Shown here: in pieces, positions 1-9,225 of the stretch
How the letters are laid out: every line of letters starts with the position of its first letter
How positions within the stretch are numbered: the first letter of the stretch is position 1
Assembly: GCF_900103785.1 (NCBI RefSeq)
Contig: NZ_FNHE01000001.1
Span: forward strand, 186,001-250,000
Origin: Geodermatophilus siccatus
GTDB taxonomy: Bacteria; Actinomycetota; Actinomycetes; Mycobacteriales; Geodermatophilaceae
Direction of reading: 5' to 3'
Length of the DNA stretch: 64,000 nucleotides
Program-made: the position numbers and the translations under genes
The notes under the pieces: generated by a model
Seen by the model: the letters and a program-made list of their open reading frames with translations, nothing else
The model's database searches: none
Told to the model about the DNA's origin: nothing

Positions 1-1
1 C

Positions 2-1498
2 CACGCCCGCGGCATCCGCGTGATCATCGACTTCGTCATGAACCACACCTCGGACCAGCACCCCTGGTTCCAGGCCAGCCGCAGCGACCCCGAGGGTCCC
101 TACGGCGACTTCTACGTGTGGAGCGACGACGACACCCGCTACGCCGACGCGCGGATCATCTTCGTCGACACCGAGAGCTCGAACTGGACCTTCGACCCGG
201 TGCGCAAGCAGTACTTCTGGCACCGGTTCTTCTCCCACCAGCCCGACCTCAACTTCGAGAACCCGCGGGTGCAGGAGGCGATCGTCGACGCCCTGCGCTT
301 CTGGCTGGACCTGGGCATCGACGGCTTCCGGCTCGACGCCGTCCCCTACCTCTACGAGGAGGAGGGGACCAACTGCGAGAACCTGCCCAAGACCCACGAG
401 TTCCTCAAGCAGGTCCGCAAGGTGGTCGAGGCCGACTACCCCGACCGCGTGCTGCTGTGCGAGGCCAACCAGTGGCCGGCCGACGTCGTCGAGTACTTCG
501 GCGAGGACGGCGACGAGTGCCAGATGGCCTTCCACTTCCCGGTGATGCCGCGCCTGTTCATGGCCGTCCGGCGGGAGCAGCGGTTCCCCATCTCGGAGAT
601 CATGGCCCAGACGCCGGACATCCCGGACAACTGCCAGTGGGGCATCTTCCTGCGCAACCACGACGAGCTGACCCTCGAGATGGTCACCGACGAGGAGCGC
701 GACTACATGTGGGCGGAGTACGCCAAGGACCCCCGCATGAAGGCCAACATCGGCATCCGCCGCCGGCTGGCGCCGCTGCTGGACAACGACATGGACACCC
801 TCGAGCTGTTCAACGCGCTGCTGCTGTCGCTGCCCGGCTCGCCGGTCCTCTACTACGGCGACGAGATCGCCATGGGCGACAACATCTGGCTCGGCGACCG
901 CGACGGCGTCCGCACCCCGATGCAGTGGACGCCGGACCGCAACGGCGGCTTCTCCACCGCCGACCCGCAGCGGATGTACCTGCCGCTCAACGCCGACCCG
1001 GTCTACGGCTACCAGGTCACCAACGTCGAGTCGCAGCTGCGCAACACCAACTCGATGCTGCACTGGCTGCGGCAGATGATCCAGGTCCGCAACCAGCACC
1101 CGACCTTCGGTCTGGGCAGCTTCGCCGAGATCGGCTCGCGCAACCCGACGGTGCTCTCCTTCGTCCGCGAGTTCGGCGACGACGTGGTGCTCTGCGTCAA
1201 CAACCTCTCCCGGTTCCCGCAGCCGGTGGAGCTGGACCTGCGCCGCTTCGAGGGCTACACGCCCGTCGAGCTCACCGGCCGGGTGGAGTTCCCGCAGATC
1301 GGCGTCCTGCCCTACATGCTCACCCTGGCCGGCCACGGCTTCTACTGGTTCGAGCTGGCCAAGCCGGCCGAGCCGGTGGAGGAGCCCGCCGAGACCGACG
1401 ACACCTCGGTCGCCGACACCCTGCTGGCCGCGGGCCTCGTCGGCAGCGGGGAGGAACCGCCCCCGGGCGGCACGGCCGACACGGGAGGACCCCGATGA
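2..1498 (+). CDS. treS: Trehalose synthase (maltose alpha-D-glucosyltransferase), 5' truncated by window edge
   Basis: This GH13 enzyme interconverts maltose and trehalose and, with maltokinase and GlgE, feeds trehalose into alpha-glucan. The reading frame is open from base 2, so roughly the first 110 residues of a ~600-residue family lie outside the window. Visible GH13 motifs are [13 protein letters not shown], the nucleophile region [17 protein letters not shown], the acid/base CEANQWP and the transition-state Asp in FLRNHDELT. The last ~45 residues form an acidic, Pro/Glu/Gly-rich tail not expected in the catalytic core. Its TGA overlaps the ATG of the maltokinase gene as ATGA at 1495-1498, so the two are translationally coupled. 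In mycobacteria TreS and maltokinase form a complex; that a similar complex forms here is inference. Confidence 0.95.
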   Translation, partial: HARGIRVIIDFVMNHTSDQHPWFQASRSDPEGPYGDFYVWSDDDTRYADARIIFVDTESSNWTFDPVRKQYFWHRFFSHQPDLNFENPRVQEAIVDALRFWLDLGIDGFRLDAVPYLYEEEGTNCENLPKTHEFLKQVRKVVEADYPDRVLLCEANQWPADVVEYFGEDGDECQMAFHFPVMPRLFMAVRREQRFPISEIMAQTPDIPDNCQWGIFLRNHDELTLEMVTDEERDYMWAEYAKDPRMKANIGIRRRLAPLLDNDMDTLELFNALLLSLPGSPVLYYGDEIAMGDNIWLGDRDGVRTPMQWTPDRNGGFSTADPQRMYLPLNADPVYGYQVTNVESQLRNTNSMLHWLRQMIQVRNQHPTFGLGSFAEIGSRNPTVLSFVREFGDDVVLCVNNLSRFPQPVELDLRRFEGYTPVELTGRVEFPQIGVLPYMLTLAGHGFYWFELAKPAEPVEEPAETDDTSVADTLLAAGLVGSGEEPPPGGTADTGGPR

Positions 1499-2868
1499 AC
1501 ATCCTGACCGGACTGCTCCAGGAGTGGATGCCGTCCCAGCGCTGGTTCGGCGGCAAGGGACGGGAGTGGGCCGACGTCGCGGAGGAGAGCTTCTTCCTCG
1601 ACCGGTCCCACCCCGTGCTGTCGATCCACCGGGTGACGGTCACCTACACCGACGGCGTCAGGGAGACCTACCTGGTGCCGCTGTCCTGGCGCGACCACCC
1701 CGCGGAGGAGCTGACCGCGGCCCTCATCGGCACCGTCCCGCACGAGAACGGCGAGAACTACGCCTACGACGCGATGCGCGACCGCGAGGCGACCACCAGC
1801 TGGCTCACCCACCTCGCCGAGGGGGCGACGGTCGGCCCGATGCGGTTCGTCCCGGGCGAGGGTGCCGAGATCCCGGCCGGGATCCCCGGCGACATCGTCT
1901 CCACCGAGCAGAGCAACACCTCGCTGGTCTACGGGCAGGAGGCCATCCTCAAGCTGTTCCGCCGGCTCGAGCCCGGCCTGAACCCGGACGTCGAGATCCA
2001 CAGCGCCCTGCGCCGGACCGACAACCCGCACATCGCGCCGCTGCTCGGCCACGCCGAGATCGACCACGACCGGGACGCCGACACCCCGCCGGCCACGGTC
2101 CTCATGCTGCAGACCTTCGTGCCCAACGCCAGTGACGGGTGGCGGCTGGCCACCGCCAGCGTGCGCGACCTCTACGCGGAGGGCGACCTGCACGCCGACG
2201 AGGTGGGCGGGGACTTCGCCGCCGACAGCGAGCGGCTGGGCGCGGCGACCGCCTCGGTGCACGCGGACATGGCGCGGGTGCTGCCGACCGAGGGAGCCGA
2301 CCCGGCCTGGTTCGGCACGGTCGCCCGGCAGATGAACGAGCGGCTCGACGCCGCCATCGAGGTCGTTCCCCAGCTGGCCGAGCACGCCGACGGGCTGCGG
2401 GCGGTCTACGCGGCGGTGGCCGAGAGCCCCGAGCCCGTCGTCCGCCAGCGGGTCCACGGCGACCTGCACCTGGGCCAGGTGCTGCGCACCGCGACCGGGT
2501 GGATCGTGCTGGACTTCGAGGGCGAGCCGGCCCGCCCGCTGGCCTCGCGGCGCGAGCTGGACAGCCCGATGCGCGACGTCGCCGGCATGCTGCGCAGCTT
2601 TGACTACGCCGCCCGGCACATGCTCGTGGAGCAGCCGGGTGATCAACAACGCGCTTACCGCGCGCAGGAGTGGGCAGAGCGCAACCGCAGCGCCTTCTGC
2701 GCGGGCTACGCGGCCGCGAGCGGGATGGACGCCTGCGGCAACAGCCCGTTGCTGCGGGCGTTCGAGGCGGACAAGGCCGTCTACGAGTGCGTCTACGAGG
2801 CGCGCAACCGCCCGCACTGGCTGATGATCCCGCTGCAGTCGCTGTCCCGGCTCACCGCCGCGGGCTGA
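1495..2868 (+). CDS. mak: Maltokinase
   Basis: The 457-residue protein matches maltokinase (Pep2/Mak), which phosphorylates maltose with ATP to maltose-1-phosphate, the substrate of GlgE. The N-terminus ([19 protein letters not shown]) is the characteristic cap of the family. The kinase-fold motifs [13 protein letters not shown] (catalytic loop with Asp) and VLDFEGEP (metal-binding Asp) lie in the C-terminal third. The start is the ATG that overlaps the treS stop by four bases. It is followed after 4 nt by a palindromic repeat and then, 99 nt on, by the branching enzyme, so treS, mak and glgB form one functional cluster for trehalose-derived alpha-glucan. No glgE is visible in the window; it may lie upstream. 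Confidence 0.95.
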   Translation: MNILTGLLQEWMPSQRWFGGKGREWADVAEESFFLDRSHPVLSIHRVTVTYTDGVRETYLVPLSWRDHPAEELTAALIGTVPHENGENYAYDAMRDREATTSWLTHLAEGATVGPMRFVPGEGAEIPAGIPGDIVSTEQSNTSLVYGQEAILKLFRRLEPGLNPDVEIHSALRRTDNPHIAPLLGHAEIDHDRDADTPPATVLMLQTFVPNASDGWRLATASVRDLYAEGDLHADEVGGDFAADSERLGAATASVHADMARVLPTEGADPAWFGTVARQMNERLDAAIEVVPQLAEHADGLRAVYAAVAESPEPVVRQRVHGDLHLGQVLRTATGWIVLDFEGEPARPLASRRELDSPMRDVAGMLRSFDYAARHMLVEQPGDQQRAYRAQEWAERNRSAFCAGYAAASGMDACGNSPLLRAFEADKAVYECVYEARNRPHWLMIPLQSLSRLTAAG

Positions 2869-2872
2869 AGAA

Positions 2873-2928
2873 GGACCCCTCTGCCCCCCATCGCTCGCAG
2901 GCTCGCGGCGGGACCCTGCAGAGGGGCC
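2873..2928. repeat. GC-rich intergenic palindrome (family copy 1), after mak
   Basis: The arms GGACCCCTCTGC (2873-2884) and GCAGAGGGGCC (2918-2928) are complementary. They enclose a segment containing the family core (…CGCTCGCAGGCTCGCGGCGGG). The element starts four bases after the mak stop and probably folds as a terminator-like hairpin without a U-tract. It belongs to the repeat family found at many gene ends in this window. Confidence 0.75.
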
Positions 2929-2967
2929 GGACCACCGACACATCGGCACCGAAGAGGACGGCGAGCG

Positions 2968-5895
2968 ATGACACCCCCGGACGAGACCGAGCGCACCACC
3001 GACTCACCCCTGACCGGCGGGCAGCCCCCCGCGACGCGGGAGGAGCTGCAGGCCGTCGTCGAGGAGAAGACCGCCGCGGCCGAGGCGGCCGTGGAGGGGC
3101 CGGTCGTCAACGCCGCGCCGGCGCGCAAGCGGGCCGCGGCGAAGAAGGCCCCGGCCGCGAAGAAGGCGACCACGGCCGCCGGGAAGGCCGCACCTGCGAA
3201 GGCCACCGCAGCCGACGGCACGGCGGCGAGGAAGACGACCGCTCGCAAGACGACCGCGAAGAAGGCGGCAGCCGGCGCTGCGGCGCCGGCGGAGAAGGCG
3301 ACCAAGCGGGCGCCGCGCAAGAGGGCGGCCGCCCAGGGCGACGTCGTCGCCGAGCAGGGCGGCACCGCGGCGCCCGTGGTGGCCCCGGCGCCGATCGCCG
3401 AACCGGGCAGCCCGACCGGCGCCCCGGCGGGCCAGCCCGAGCCCCCGAGCCCCGACCCCGCGGAGCCGAACACCCCGCAGGCGCCGGACGAGGACGGCGG
3501 CACGTCCACCGGGACCGCCGCGCCCACCGCGACCGCCGCGCCCACCGAGGCCGCGCCCACGCCCACCCCGGACCGGACCGCGCCCGCCGAGCACGCCGCG
3601 GCCGGCGCCGGGTCGGAGGTGGCGGCGGCGACCGTCCCCGAGGGTCAGGCACCCGCCGAGGAGGGCCTGGCCCACCAGGAGGCGCCCGCCGAGGTCGGCG
3701 AGGAACAGCTGCGCGCCGTCGTCGACGGGTGGTCCTACGCCCCGCACAGCGTGCTCGGCGCGCACCCCGCCCGCGAGGGCTGGGTGGTGCGCACCCTGCG
3801 CCCCGACGCGGTCTCGGTGACCGTCGTCGACGAGGACGGCTCGCGCCACGACGCCCGCTCGCTGCACCCCGGCGGCATCTTCGAGGCCCACCTGCCGAAG
3901 CAGCCCGGCGACTACCGGGTCGAGGTGACCTACGGGGACGGCGAGGGCGGCACCAACACCTTCGTCGTCGACGACCCGTACCGCTGGCTGCCCACCGTCG
4001 GCGAGCTCGACCAGCACCTCATCCGCGAGGGCCGGCACGAGCGGCTGTGGGAGGTGCTCGGCTCGCACGTACGGCGCTACGACACCCCGCGCGGTCCGGT
4101 CGAGGGCGTCTCCTTCGCCGTCTGGGCACCCAACGCCCAGGGCGTGCGGGTGACCGGCGACTTCGACTACTGGGAGGCCCGCGCCTACCCCATGCGCTCG
4201 CTGGGGTCCTCCGGGGTGTGGGAGGTCTTCATCCCCGGCGTCGCCGTGGGCGTGAAGTACCGCTACCACGTGCTCGGCCGCGACGGCGTCTGGCGGCACA
4301 AGTCCGACCCGCTGGCCTTCGAGACCGAGGTGCCGCCGCTCAACGCCTCGATCGTCACCGAGTCGACGCACGAGTGGAACGACGACGAGTGGCTGGCCCA
4401 GCGGGCCCGCGGCGGCTGGCACGAGCGGCCGATGAGCATCTACGAGGTGCACGCGGGGTCCTGGCGGCAGGGCCTGTCCTACCGCGAGCTGGCCGACGAG
4501 CTGGTCGACTACGTCGTCGAGCACGGCTTCACCCACCTCGAGTTCATGCCGCTGGCCGAGCACCCGTTCGGCGGCTCGTGGGGCTACCAGGTCACCTCGT
4601 ACTACGCGCCGACCTCCCGCTTCGGCAGCCCCGACGACCTGCGCTACCTCATCGACCGGGCGCACCAGGCGGGCATCGGCGTCATCGTCGACTGGGTGCC
4701 GGCGCACTTCCCCAAGGACGAGTGGGCGCTGGCCCGCTTCGACGGCACCCCGCTGTACGAGCACGGCGACCCGCGCCGCGGCGAGCAGCTGGACTGGGGC
4801 ACCTACGTCTTCGACTTCGGCCGCTCCGAGGTCCGCAACTTCCTGGTCGCCAACGCGCTGTACTGGTGCAAGGAGTTCCACGTCGACGGCATCCGGGTCG
4901 ACGCGGTCGCCTCGATGCTCTACCTGGACTACTCGCGCGACGAGTGGGTGCCCAACGTGCACGGCGGGCGGGAGAACCTCGAGGCGATGGCGTTCCTGCA
5001 GGAGATGAACGCCACCGTGTACCGCGAGGTCCCCGGCGTGGTGACGATCGCCGAGGAGTCGACGGCCTGGCCCGGCGTCACCCGGCCCACCCACCTCGGC
5101 GGCCTGGGCTTCGGCTTCAAGTGGAACATGGGCTGGATGCACGACTCCCTGGCCTACATGTCCAAGGAGCCGGTGCACCGCAGCTACCACCACGGCCAGC
5201 TGACGTTCTCGATGATCTACGCCTACTCCGAGAACTACGTGCTGCCGATCAGCCACGACGAGGTCGTCTACGGCAAGGGCTCGCTGCTGCGGAAGATGCC
5301 CGGAGACCGGTGGCAGCAGCTGGCCAACCTGCGCGCCTACCTCGCCTACATGTGGGCCCACCCCGGCAAGCAGCTGCTGTTCATGGGCTCGGAGTTCGCC
5401 CAGGACGCCGAGTGGGCCGAGAGCCGGTCCCTGGACTGGTGGCACCTCGACGACCCCGCACACCGCGGCGTCCTGCAGCTGGTGACCGACCTCAACGCCC
5501 GCTACCGGGAGACCGCCGCGCTGTGGTCCCTGGACGTCGACCCGTCCGGGTTCCAGTGGATCGACGCGAACGACGCCTCGGGCAACGTGCTGTCCTTCCT
5601 CCGTTACGGGCGGGCGACGGCCGCCGGTGACGGTGCGGACGGCGACAGCGGTGAGGTGCCGGCGCTGGCCTGCGTCGCGAACTTCTCCGGCAGCCCGCAC
5701 CACGGCTACCGCATCGGCCTGCCGCGGCCGGGCAGCTGGCGCGAGGTGCTCAACACCGACGCCGAGGGCTACGGCGGCTCCGGGGTCGGCAACATGGGCA
5801 GCGTCGAGGCCGTCGAGGAGCCGTGGCACGGCCAGCCGTACTCGGCCACCCTCGCCGTCCCGCCGCTGGGCACCGTCTGGTTCGTGCACGAGTAG
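2968..5895 (+). CDS. glgB: 1,4-alpha-glucan branching enzyme with Ala/Lys-rich N-terminal extension
   Basis: The enzyme transfers alpha-1,4 chains to alpha-1,6 positions in glycogen-like glucan. At 975 residues it is about 240 longer than typical actinobacterial GlgB (~730). The extra part is N-terminal. Residues ~45-125 are dense in Ala, Lys, Arg, Thr and Pro with AKK/ARK/TAKK units resembling histone-H1 tails, and ~126-245 are Pro/Ala/Glu-rich. The normal enzyme begins around '[14 protein letters not shown]', followed by the N1/N2 beta-sandwich and the GH13 barrel with [13 protein letters not shown] (nucleophile), [10 protein letters not shown] (acid/base) and [13 protein letters not shown]. 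The ATG at 2968 follows GAGGACGGCGAGCG. A start inside the extension cannot be excluded, but the whole extension has strong coding character. The DNA- or envelope-binding role of the tail is unknown. Confidence 0.95.
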   Translation: MTPPDETERTTDSPLTGGQPPATREELQAVVEEKTAAAEAAVEGPVVNAAPARKRAAAKKAPAAKKATTAAGKAAPAKATAADGTAARKTTARKTTAKKAAAGAAAPAEKATKRAPRKRAAAQGDVVAEQGGTAAPVVAPAPIAEPGSPTGAPAGQPEPPSPDPAEPNTPQAPDEDGGTSTGTAAPTATAAPTEAAPTPTPDRTAPAEHAAAGAGSEVAAATVPEGQAPAEEGLAHQEAPAEVGEEQLRAVVDGWSYAPHSVLGAHPAREGWVVRTLRPDAVSVTVVDEDGSRHDARSLHPGGIFEAHLPKQPGDYRVEVTYGDGEGGTNTFVVDDPYRWLPTVGELDQHLIREGRHERLWEVLGSHVRRYDTPRGPVEGVSFAVWAPNAQGVRVTGDFDYWEARAYPMRSLGSSGVWEVFIPGVAVGVKYRYHVLGRDGVWRHKSDPLAFETEVPPLNASIVTESTHEWNDDEWLAQRARGGWHERPMSIYEVHAGSWRQGLSYRELADELVDYVVEHGFTHLEFMPLAEHPFGGSWGYQVTSYYAPTSRFGSPDDLRYLIDRAHQAGIGVIVDWVPAHFPKDEWALARFDGTPLYEHGDPRRGEQLDWGTYVFDFGRSEVRNFLVANALYWCKEFHVDGIRVDAVASMLYLDYSRDEWVPNVHGGRENLEAMAFLQEMNATVYREVPGVVTIAEESTAWPGVTRPTHLGGLGFGFKWNMGWMHDSLAYMSKEPVHRSYHHGQLTFSMIYAYSENYVLPISHDEVVYGKGSLLRKMPGDRWQQLANLRAYLAYMWAHPGKQLLFMGSEFAQDAEWAESRSLDWWHLDDPAHRGVLQLVTDLNARYRETAALWSLDVDPSGFQWIDANDASGNVLSFLRYGRATAAGDGADGDSGEVPALACVANFSGSPHHGYRIGLPRPGSWREVLNTDAEGYGGSGVGNMGSVEAVEEPWHGQPYSATLAVPPLGTVWFVHE

Positions 5896-5896
5896 G

Positions 5897-6001
5897 GGAC
5901 CCTCCTGCCCCCACCACTCGATGGAGGACCCCGTCCCTCCCACCCCTGGCGAGCTCGGGGTGAGCCTCCGGACGGGGCCTGCGGGGCCCTGCAGGAGGGC
6001 C
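5897..6001. repeat. Nested double palindrome after glgB (family copy 2)
   Basis: The outer arms GGACCCTCCTGC (5897-5908) and GCAGGAGGGCC (5991-6001) enclose inner arms GGACCCCGTCC (5926-5936) and GGACGGGGCC (5970-5979). This gives a hairpin within a hairpin, and the CGAGCTCGGGG-type core sits in the inner loop. It begins one base after the glgB stop. It is the clearest example of the two-tier architecture of this repeat family and probably also ends glgB transcription. Confidence 0.8.
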
Positions 6002-6089
6002 GTTCCCGTGCGTCCCGGGCCGCGCCGTCGCCCCCGGACCTGCAGCTCCGGGGGCGACGGGGCCGCTCCGATGGGACGATCCGAGGGAC

Positions 6090-7487
6090 ATGCCTGCCTC
6101 CTCCCTGCGCCGCCCGGCCGTGGCCCTGCTCGTCGCGGCCGCGCTGCTGCTGGTGTCCGGCTGCTCGATCGCCGTCGTCGGCCGGCCCAGTGCGGCCCAG
6201 CCCCCGGCCTCCGACATCCCCTCCGGCGAGCTGCAGGTCATCGGCGCCACCACCGGCCCGATCGACACCCTGGCGCGCAACGCCCTGGCCGACCTCGAGG
6301 CCTACTGGGCCCAGCAGTTCCCCGACGTCTTCGGGGAGGACTTCGTCCCCCTCGAGGGCGGCTACTTCAGCGTCGACCCCAACGACGTCGACGCGGGCGC
6401 GTTCCCCCAGGGCATCGGCTGCGGCTCCGACCCGCGTGACGTCGAGGGCAACGCGTTCTACTGCCAGGCCCCGGACGTGCCGAACTCCGACTCGATCAGC
6501 TACGACCGCGCCTTCCTGCAGGAGCTCGCGGAGCAGTACGGCCGGTTCATCCCCGCGCTGGTGATGGCCCACGAGTTCGGCCACGCGGTGCAGGGCCGGG
6601 TCGGCTACCCCGACTACTCCATCTCGGTGGAGACGCAGGCCGACTGCTTCGCCGGCGCCTGGACGGCGTGGGTCGCCGACGGGCAGAGCGAGCACACGCA
6701 GATCCGCGCCCCGGAGCTCGACGAGGTGCTGCGCGGCTACCTGCTGCTGCGCGACCCCGTGGGCACCAGCATCAACACCGAGGCGGCGCACGGCTCCTAC
6801 TTCGACCGCATCTCGGCGTTCCAGGAGGGCTTCCAGACCGGCCCGACGGCCTGCCGTGACAACTTCTCCGCGGAGCGTCCCTACACCCAGGGCGCCTTCT
6901 CGACGCCCAGCGAGGCAGCGAGCGGCGGGAACGCGCCGTTCGGCCAGGCGCAGCGGATCGCGGCCGACGCCCTGCCGGAGTTCTGGGGTCTCGCGTTCGA
7001 CCGGGTCTTCCGGGAGACGTTCACCGCGCCGCAGTTCGAGCCCTTCGAGGGCAGCCCGCCGAACTGCGCCGCCGACGACCTGGACCTGGTGTTCTGCGCC
7101 GACGAGGACCTCGTCGGCTACGACGTCCGGGACCTCGTCGGCCCGGCCTACGAGGAGCTCGGCGGCGCCGACTACGCCGTCATCACCGCCGCGTCGCTGC
7201 CCTACGCGCTCGCCGCGCGCGACCAGCTGGGGCTGTCCACCGGCGACGAGGAGGCCATCCGGTCGTCGGTCTGCCTCACCGGCTGGTTCTCGTCGGCCTT
7301 CTTCGACAACGAGCTGCGGGCCGCCGACATCTCCCCCGGCGACATCGACGAGGCGGTGCAGTTCCTGCTGACCTACGGGACCGACCCGTCGGTCGTGCCC
7401 GAGGTCTCGCTGACCGGCTTCCAGCTGGTGGACCTGTTCCGCAACGGCTTCTTCGAGGGCGCCGCCGCCTGCGACGTCGGCGTCTGA
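6090..7487 (+). CDS. Lipoprotein with neutral zinc metallopeptidase motif (YpfJ-like)
   Basis: The 465-residue exported protein begins with a lipoprotein signal peptide (lipobox LVSGC, lipidated Cys25). Its centre carries a gluzincin-type site: MAHEFGH with H161, E162 and H165, followed by VETQADCFAGAW, where E181 or D185 can supply the third zinc ligand. That pairing is typical of the putative neutral zinc metallopeptidase (YpfJ) family. Several Cys pairs in the N- and C-terminal parts suggest disulfides outside the membrane. Peptidase activity is inferred from the motif; substrate and role are unknown. It stands alone between two repeat elements and is convergent with the thioredoxin-like gene downstream. 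Confidence 0.8.
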   Translation: MPASSLRRPAVALLVAAALLLVSGCSIAVVGRPSAAQPPASDIPSGELQVIGATTGPIDTLARNALADLEAYWAQQFPDVFGEDFVPLEGGYFSVDPNDVDAGAFPQGIGCGSDPRDVEGNAFYCQAPDVPNSDSISYDRAFLQELAEQYGRFIPALVMAHEFGHAVQGRVGYPDYSISVETQADCFAGAWTAWVADGQSEHTQIRAPELDEVLRGYLLLRDPVGTSINTEAAHGSYFDRISAFQEGFQTGPTACRDNFSAERPYTQGAFSTPSEAASGGNAPFGQAQRIAADALPEFWGLAFDRVFRETFTAPQFEPFEGSPPNCAADDLDLVFCADEDLVGYDVRDLVGPAYEELGGADYAVITAASLPYALAARDQLGLSTGDEEAIRSSVCLTGWFSSAFFDNELRAADISPGDIDEAVQFLLTYGTDPSVVPEVSLTGFQLVDLFRNGFFEGAAACDVGV

Positions 7488-7560
7488 AGACCCCCTGCCC
7501 CCGCGGCGGCCCCGCCCGGGTCCCGCCCCGAGCTCGCGAAGGGAGGGGGACGGGGTCCTC
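7488..7560. repeat. GC-rich palindrome between convergent genes (family copy 3)
   Basis: GGCCCCGCCCGGGTCCCGCC (7518-7537) and the downstream GGGGGACGGGGTCC flank the core CGAGCTCGCGAAGGG. It fills the whole gap between the stop of the zinc protease gene and the stop of the opposite-strand thioredoxin-like gene, so it could act as a bidirectional terminator. Confidence 0.7.
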
Positions 7561-8539
7561 AGTACAGGGCGAGGGTGAGCTGGCGGCGGGCCGCGGCGAC
7601 CCGCGGGTCCTGGTCACCGACGACGCCGAAGAGCTCCACGAGGTGCCGCCGCGCCTGGTCGCGATCGTCCCCGGTCGTCCGGCGGACGACGTCGAGCAGC
7701 CGCTCGAAGGCGCCCTCGACGTTCCCCGTGCCGAGCAGGAAGTCCGCGGCCCGGGCCTGCGCGGCGACGTCGTCCGGCGCGGCGTCGGCGGCGGCCAGGG
7801 CGTCCGGGCCGGCCTCGTCGGCGCGTCGGAACAGCTGCACCTGGCGCAGCGCGAGACCGGCGACCGGGTGGTCGGGCTCGGCGTCGAGGATCGCCTGGTA
7901 GGCGGCCTCGGCCGCGGTCAGGTCACCGCGCTCGAGCGCGGCCTCGGCGGCGTCCAGACGGGGGTCCTCGGCCTCCGCGGGCGCGCCGTCGCCGGCGCCC
8001 GGGACCGCGCCGCCGGTGGTGGCCCGCACCAGCTCGGTGACGAACTGCCGCGCCTGCTCCTCCGGGATGGCGCCGGTGAACTCGGCGACCAGCTGGCCCT
8101 GCCAGACCGCCTTGACCGCGGGGATGCCCTGGACCCGCAGGCCCTGGGCGAGCGCGGGGTTGGCGTCCACGTCGACCTTGGCGAGGACCCAGGAGCCGCC
8201 ACCCTCCGCGGCCAGCCGCTCGAGCACCGGGGACAGCTGCTTGCACGGCCCGCACCACTCGGCCCACAGGTCGAGCACGACCGGCACCTGGAAGGAGCGG
8301 TCGAGCACCTCGGCCTGGAAGGTCTCCTCGGTGACGTCGACGACCGCGGCCCCCGGGGCGCCGGCCGGGGCGGCGGCGCCGGGCGGGGGCGCCGCCTGCG
8401 CCCGTGCCGCGGCCTCGGAGCGGGCCTTGACGGCAGCGAGGTCGACCGCGCCGGCGAGGGAGGCGGCCAGCTGGGCCTGCTGGGCCTGCGCGCGCGGGTC
8501 GGGGCGTCCGGGACGGGTGGGCTGCATGACCTCGATCAT
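7559..8539 (-). CDS. Thioredoxin-domain co-chaperone (CnoX/YbbN-like)
   Basis: The 326-residue cytoplasmic protein has a low-complexity Gln/Ala N-terminus (~1-75), a thioredoxin fold (~80-185) with LWAEWCGPCKQL, and a C-terminal TPR-like helical region (~200-326) in which acidic helices repeat. This is the arrangement of CnoX/YbbN, a holdase that works with chaperonins and protects proteins from oxidation. The active site keeps both Cys as WCGPC. Two in-frame ATGs occur at 8539 and 8527; neither has a clear ribosome site (GAGG precedes the second). In M. tuberculosis the orthologue (Rv1324) likewise sits near the thiolase and glgB genes. Confidence 0.9.
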   Translation of the reverse strand: MIEVMQPTRPGRPDPRAQAQQAQLAASLAGAVDLAAVKARSEAAARAQAAPPPGAAAPAGAPGAAVVDVTEETFQAEVLDRSFQVPVVLDLWAEWCGPCKQLSPVLERLAAEGGGSWVLAKVDVDANPALAQGLRVQGIPAVKAVWQGQLVAEFTGAIPEEQARQFVTELVRATTGGAVPGAGDGAPAEAEDPRLDAAEAALERGDLTAAEAAYQAILDAEPDHPVAGLALRQVQLFRRADEAGPDALAAADAAPDDVAAQARAADFLLGTGNVEGAFERLLDVVRRTTGDDRDQARRHLVELFGVVGDQDPRVAAARRQLTLALY

Positions 8540-8582
8540 CCCACCGCTGCGGAGACGGTGTCGGGGGTGCCGGGGCGACCGG

Positions 8583-9107
8583 TCAGCCGGCCGCGGTCGC
8601 GTCGTCCGCCACGTCGCCGGCGCCCCGCCGGACGCGCTCGAGGATGGCGAACAGCGTGTCCAGCTCGTCGTCGGGGACGTCGCCGAGCCCGAAGTCCAGC
8701 GCGGTCAGCGCCGCGGTCGCCGCCTCGACGACGGCGCGGCCGCGGTCGGTGATCGCCGCGAGGACGCCGCGCCCGTCGGCGGGGTTGGGACGGCGGTCGA
8801 CGTAGCCGGCAGCGACCAGCCGGTCGATGGCGTTGGTGACGCTGGTCGGGTGCACCATGAGCCGGCTGCCGATCACCTTCAGCGGCAGCTCGCCGGTGCG
8901 GCTGAAGGTGAGCAGCACCAGCACCTCGTAGCGGGCGAAGGTCAGCGCGTGCGGCCGCAGCGCCTCGTCGAAGCGGGCGAGCAGGATCTGCTGCACCCGG
9001 AAGACCGACGTCGCGGCCCGCATCGCCGCGGCCGGGCCGAAGCGCTGCTCCCAGGACTCCCCGGCGCGCACGATGGGATCGAACGGCAACCCCAGCGGAC
9101 GGACCAT
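8583..9107 (-). CDS. MarR-family transcriptional regulator
   Basis: The 174-residue protein has the MarR winged-helix pattern: an N-terminal dimerisation helix, then 'LTFARYEVLVLLTFS', the recognition helix region 'MVHPTSVTNAIDRLVAAGYV' and the wing 'RRPNPADGRGVLAAITDRG'. The ATG at 9107 is preferred because translation upstream is Arg/Pro/Thr-rich and lacks coding character. It lies 43 nt upstream of the thioredoxin-like gene on the same strand, so the two may share a transcript. MarR proteins usually sense small phenolics or oxidants; the ligand cannot be read from the sequence. Confidence 0.9.
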   Translation of the reverse strand: MVRPLGLPFDPIVRAGESWEQRFGPAAAMRAATSVFRVQQILLARFDEALRPHALTFARYEVLVLLTFSRTGELPLKVIGSRLMVHPTSVTNAIDRLVAAGYVDRRPNPADGRGVLAAITDRGRAVVEAATAALTALDFGLGDVPDDELDTLFAILERVRRGAGDVADDATAAG

Positions 9108-9225
9108 GGCCCCAGAGGCTACGGGTGCGGCTCCCCGAACCGCCGACCGGTGAGTGCGCGTGGTCACCGGCGTGGGACGACCACGCCGAACCGCACTCGG
9201 CGTACTCGGCGAGACGGTCGGACGG

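Noticed and set aside
118-2868. Long open frame overlapping treS and mak, and many other long frames opposite to or shifted from real genes
   Set aside because: Very high GC removes stop codons from the other frames. The translations are Arg/Pro/Gly/Ala-rich without domains, whereas the chosen frames show clear family motifs.
3004-5943. 979-codon minus-strand frame opposite glgB
   Set aside because: Its frame mirrors glgB codon bias (Val/Gly/Arg/Leu-rich, no motifs); it is a GC-driven shadow frame.
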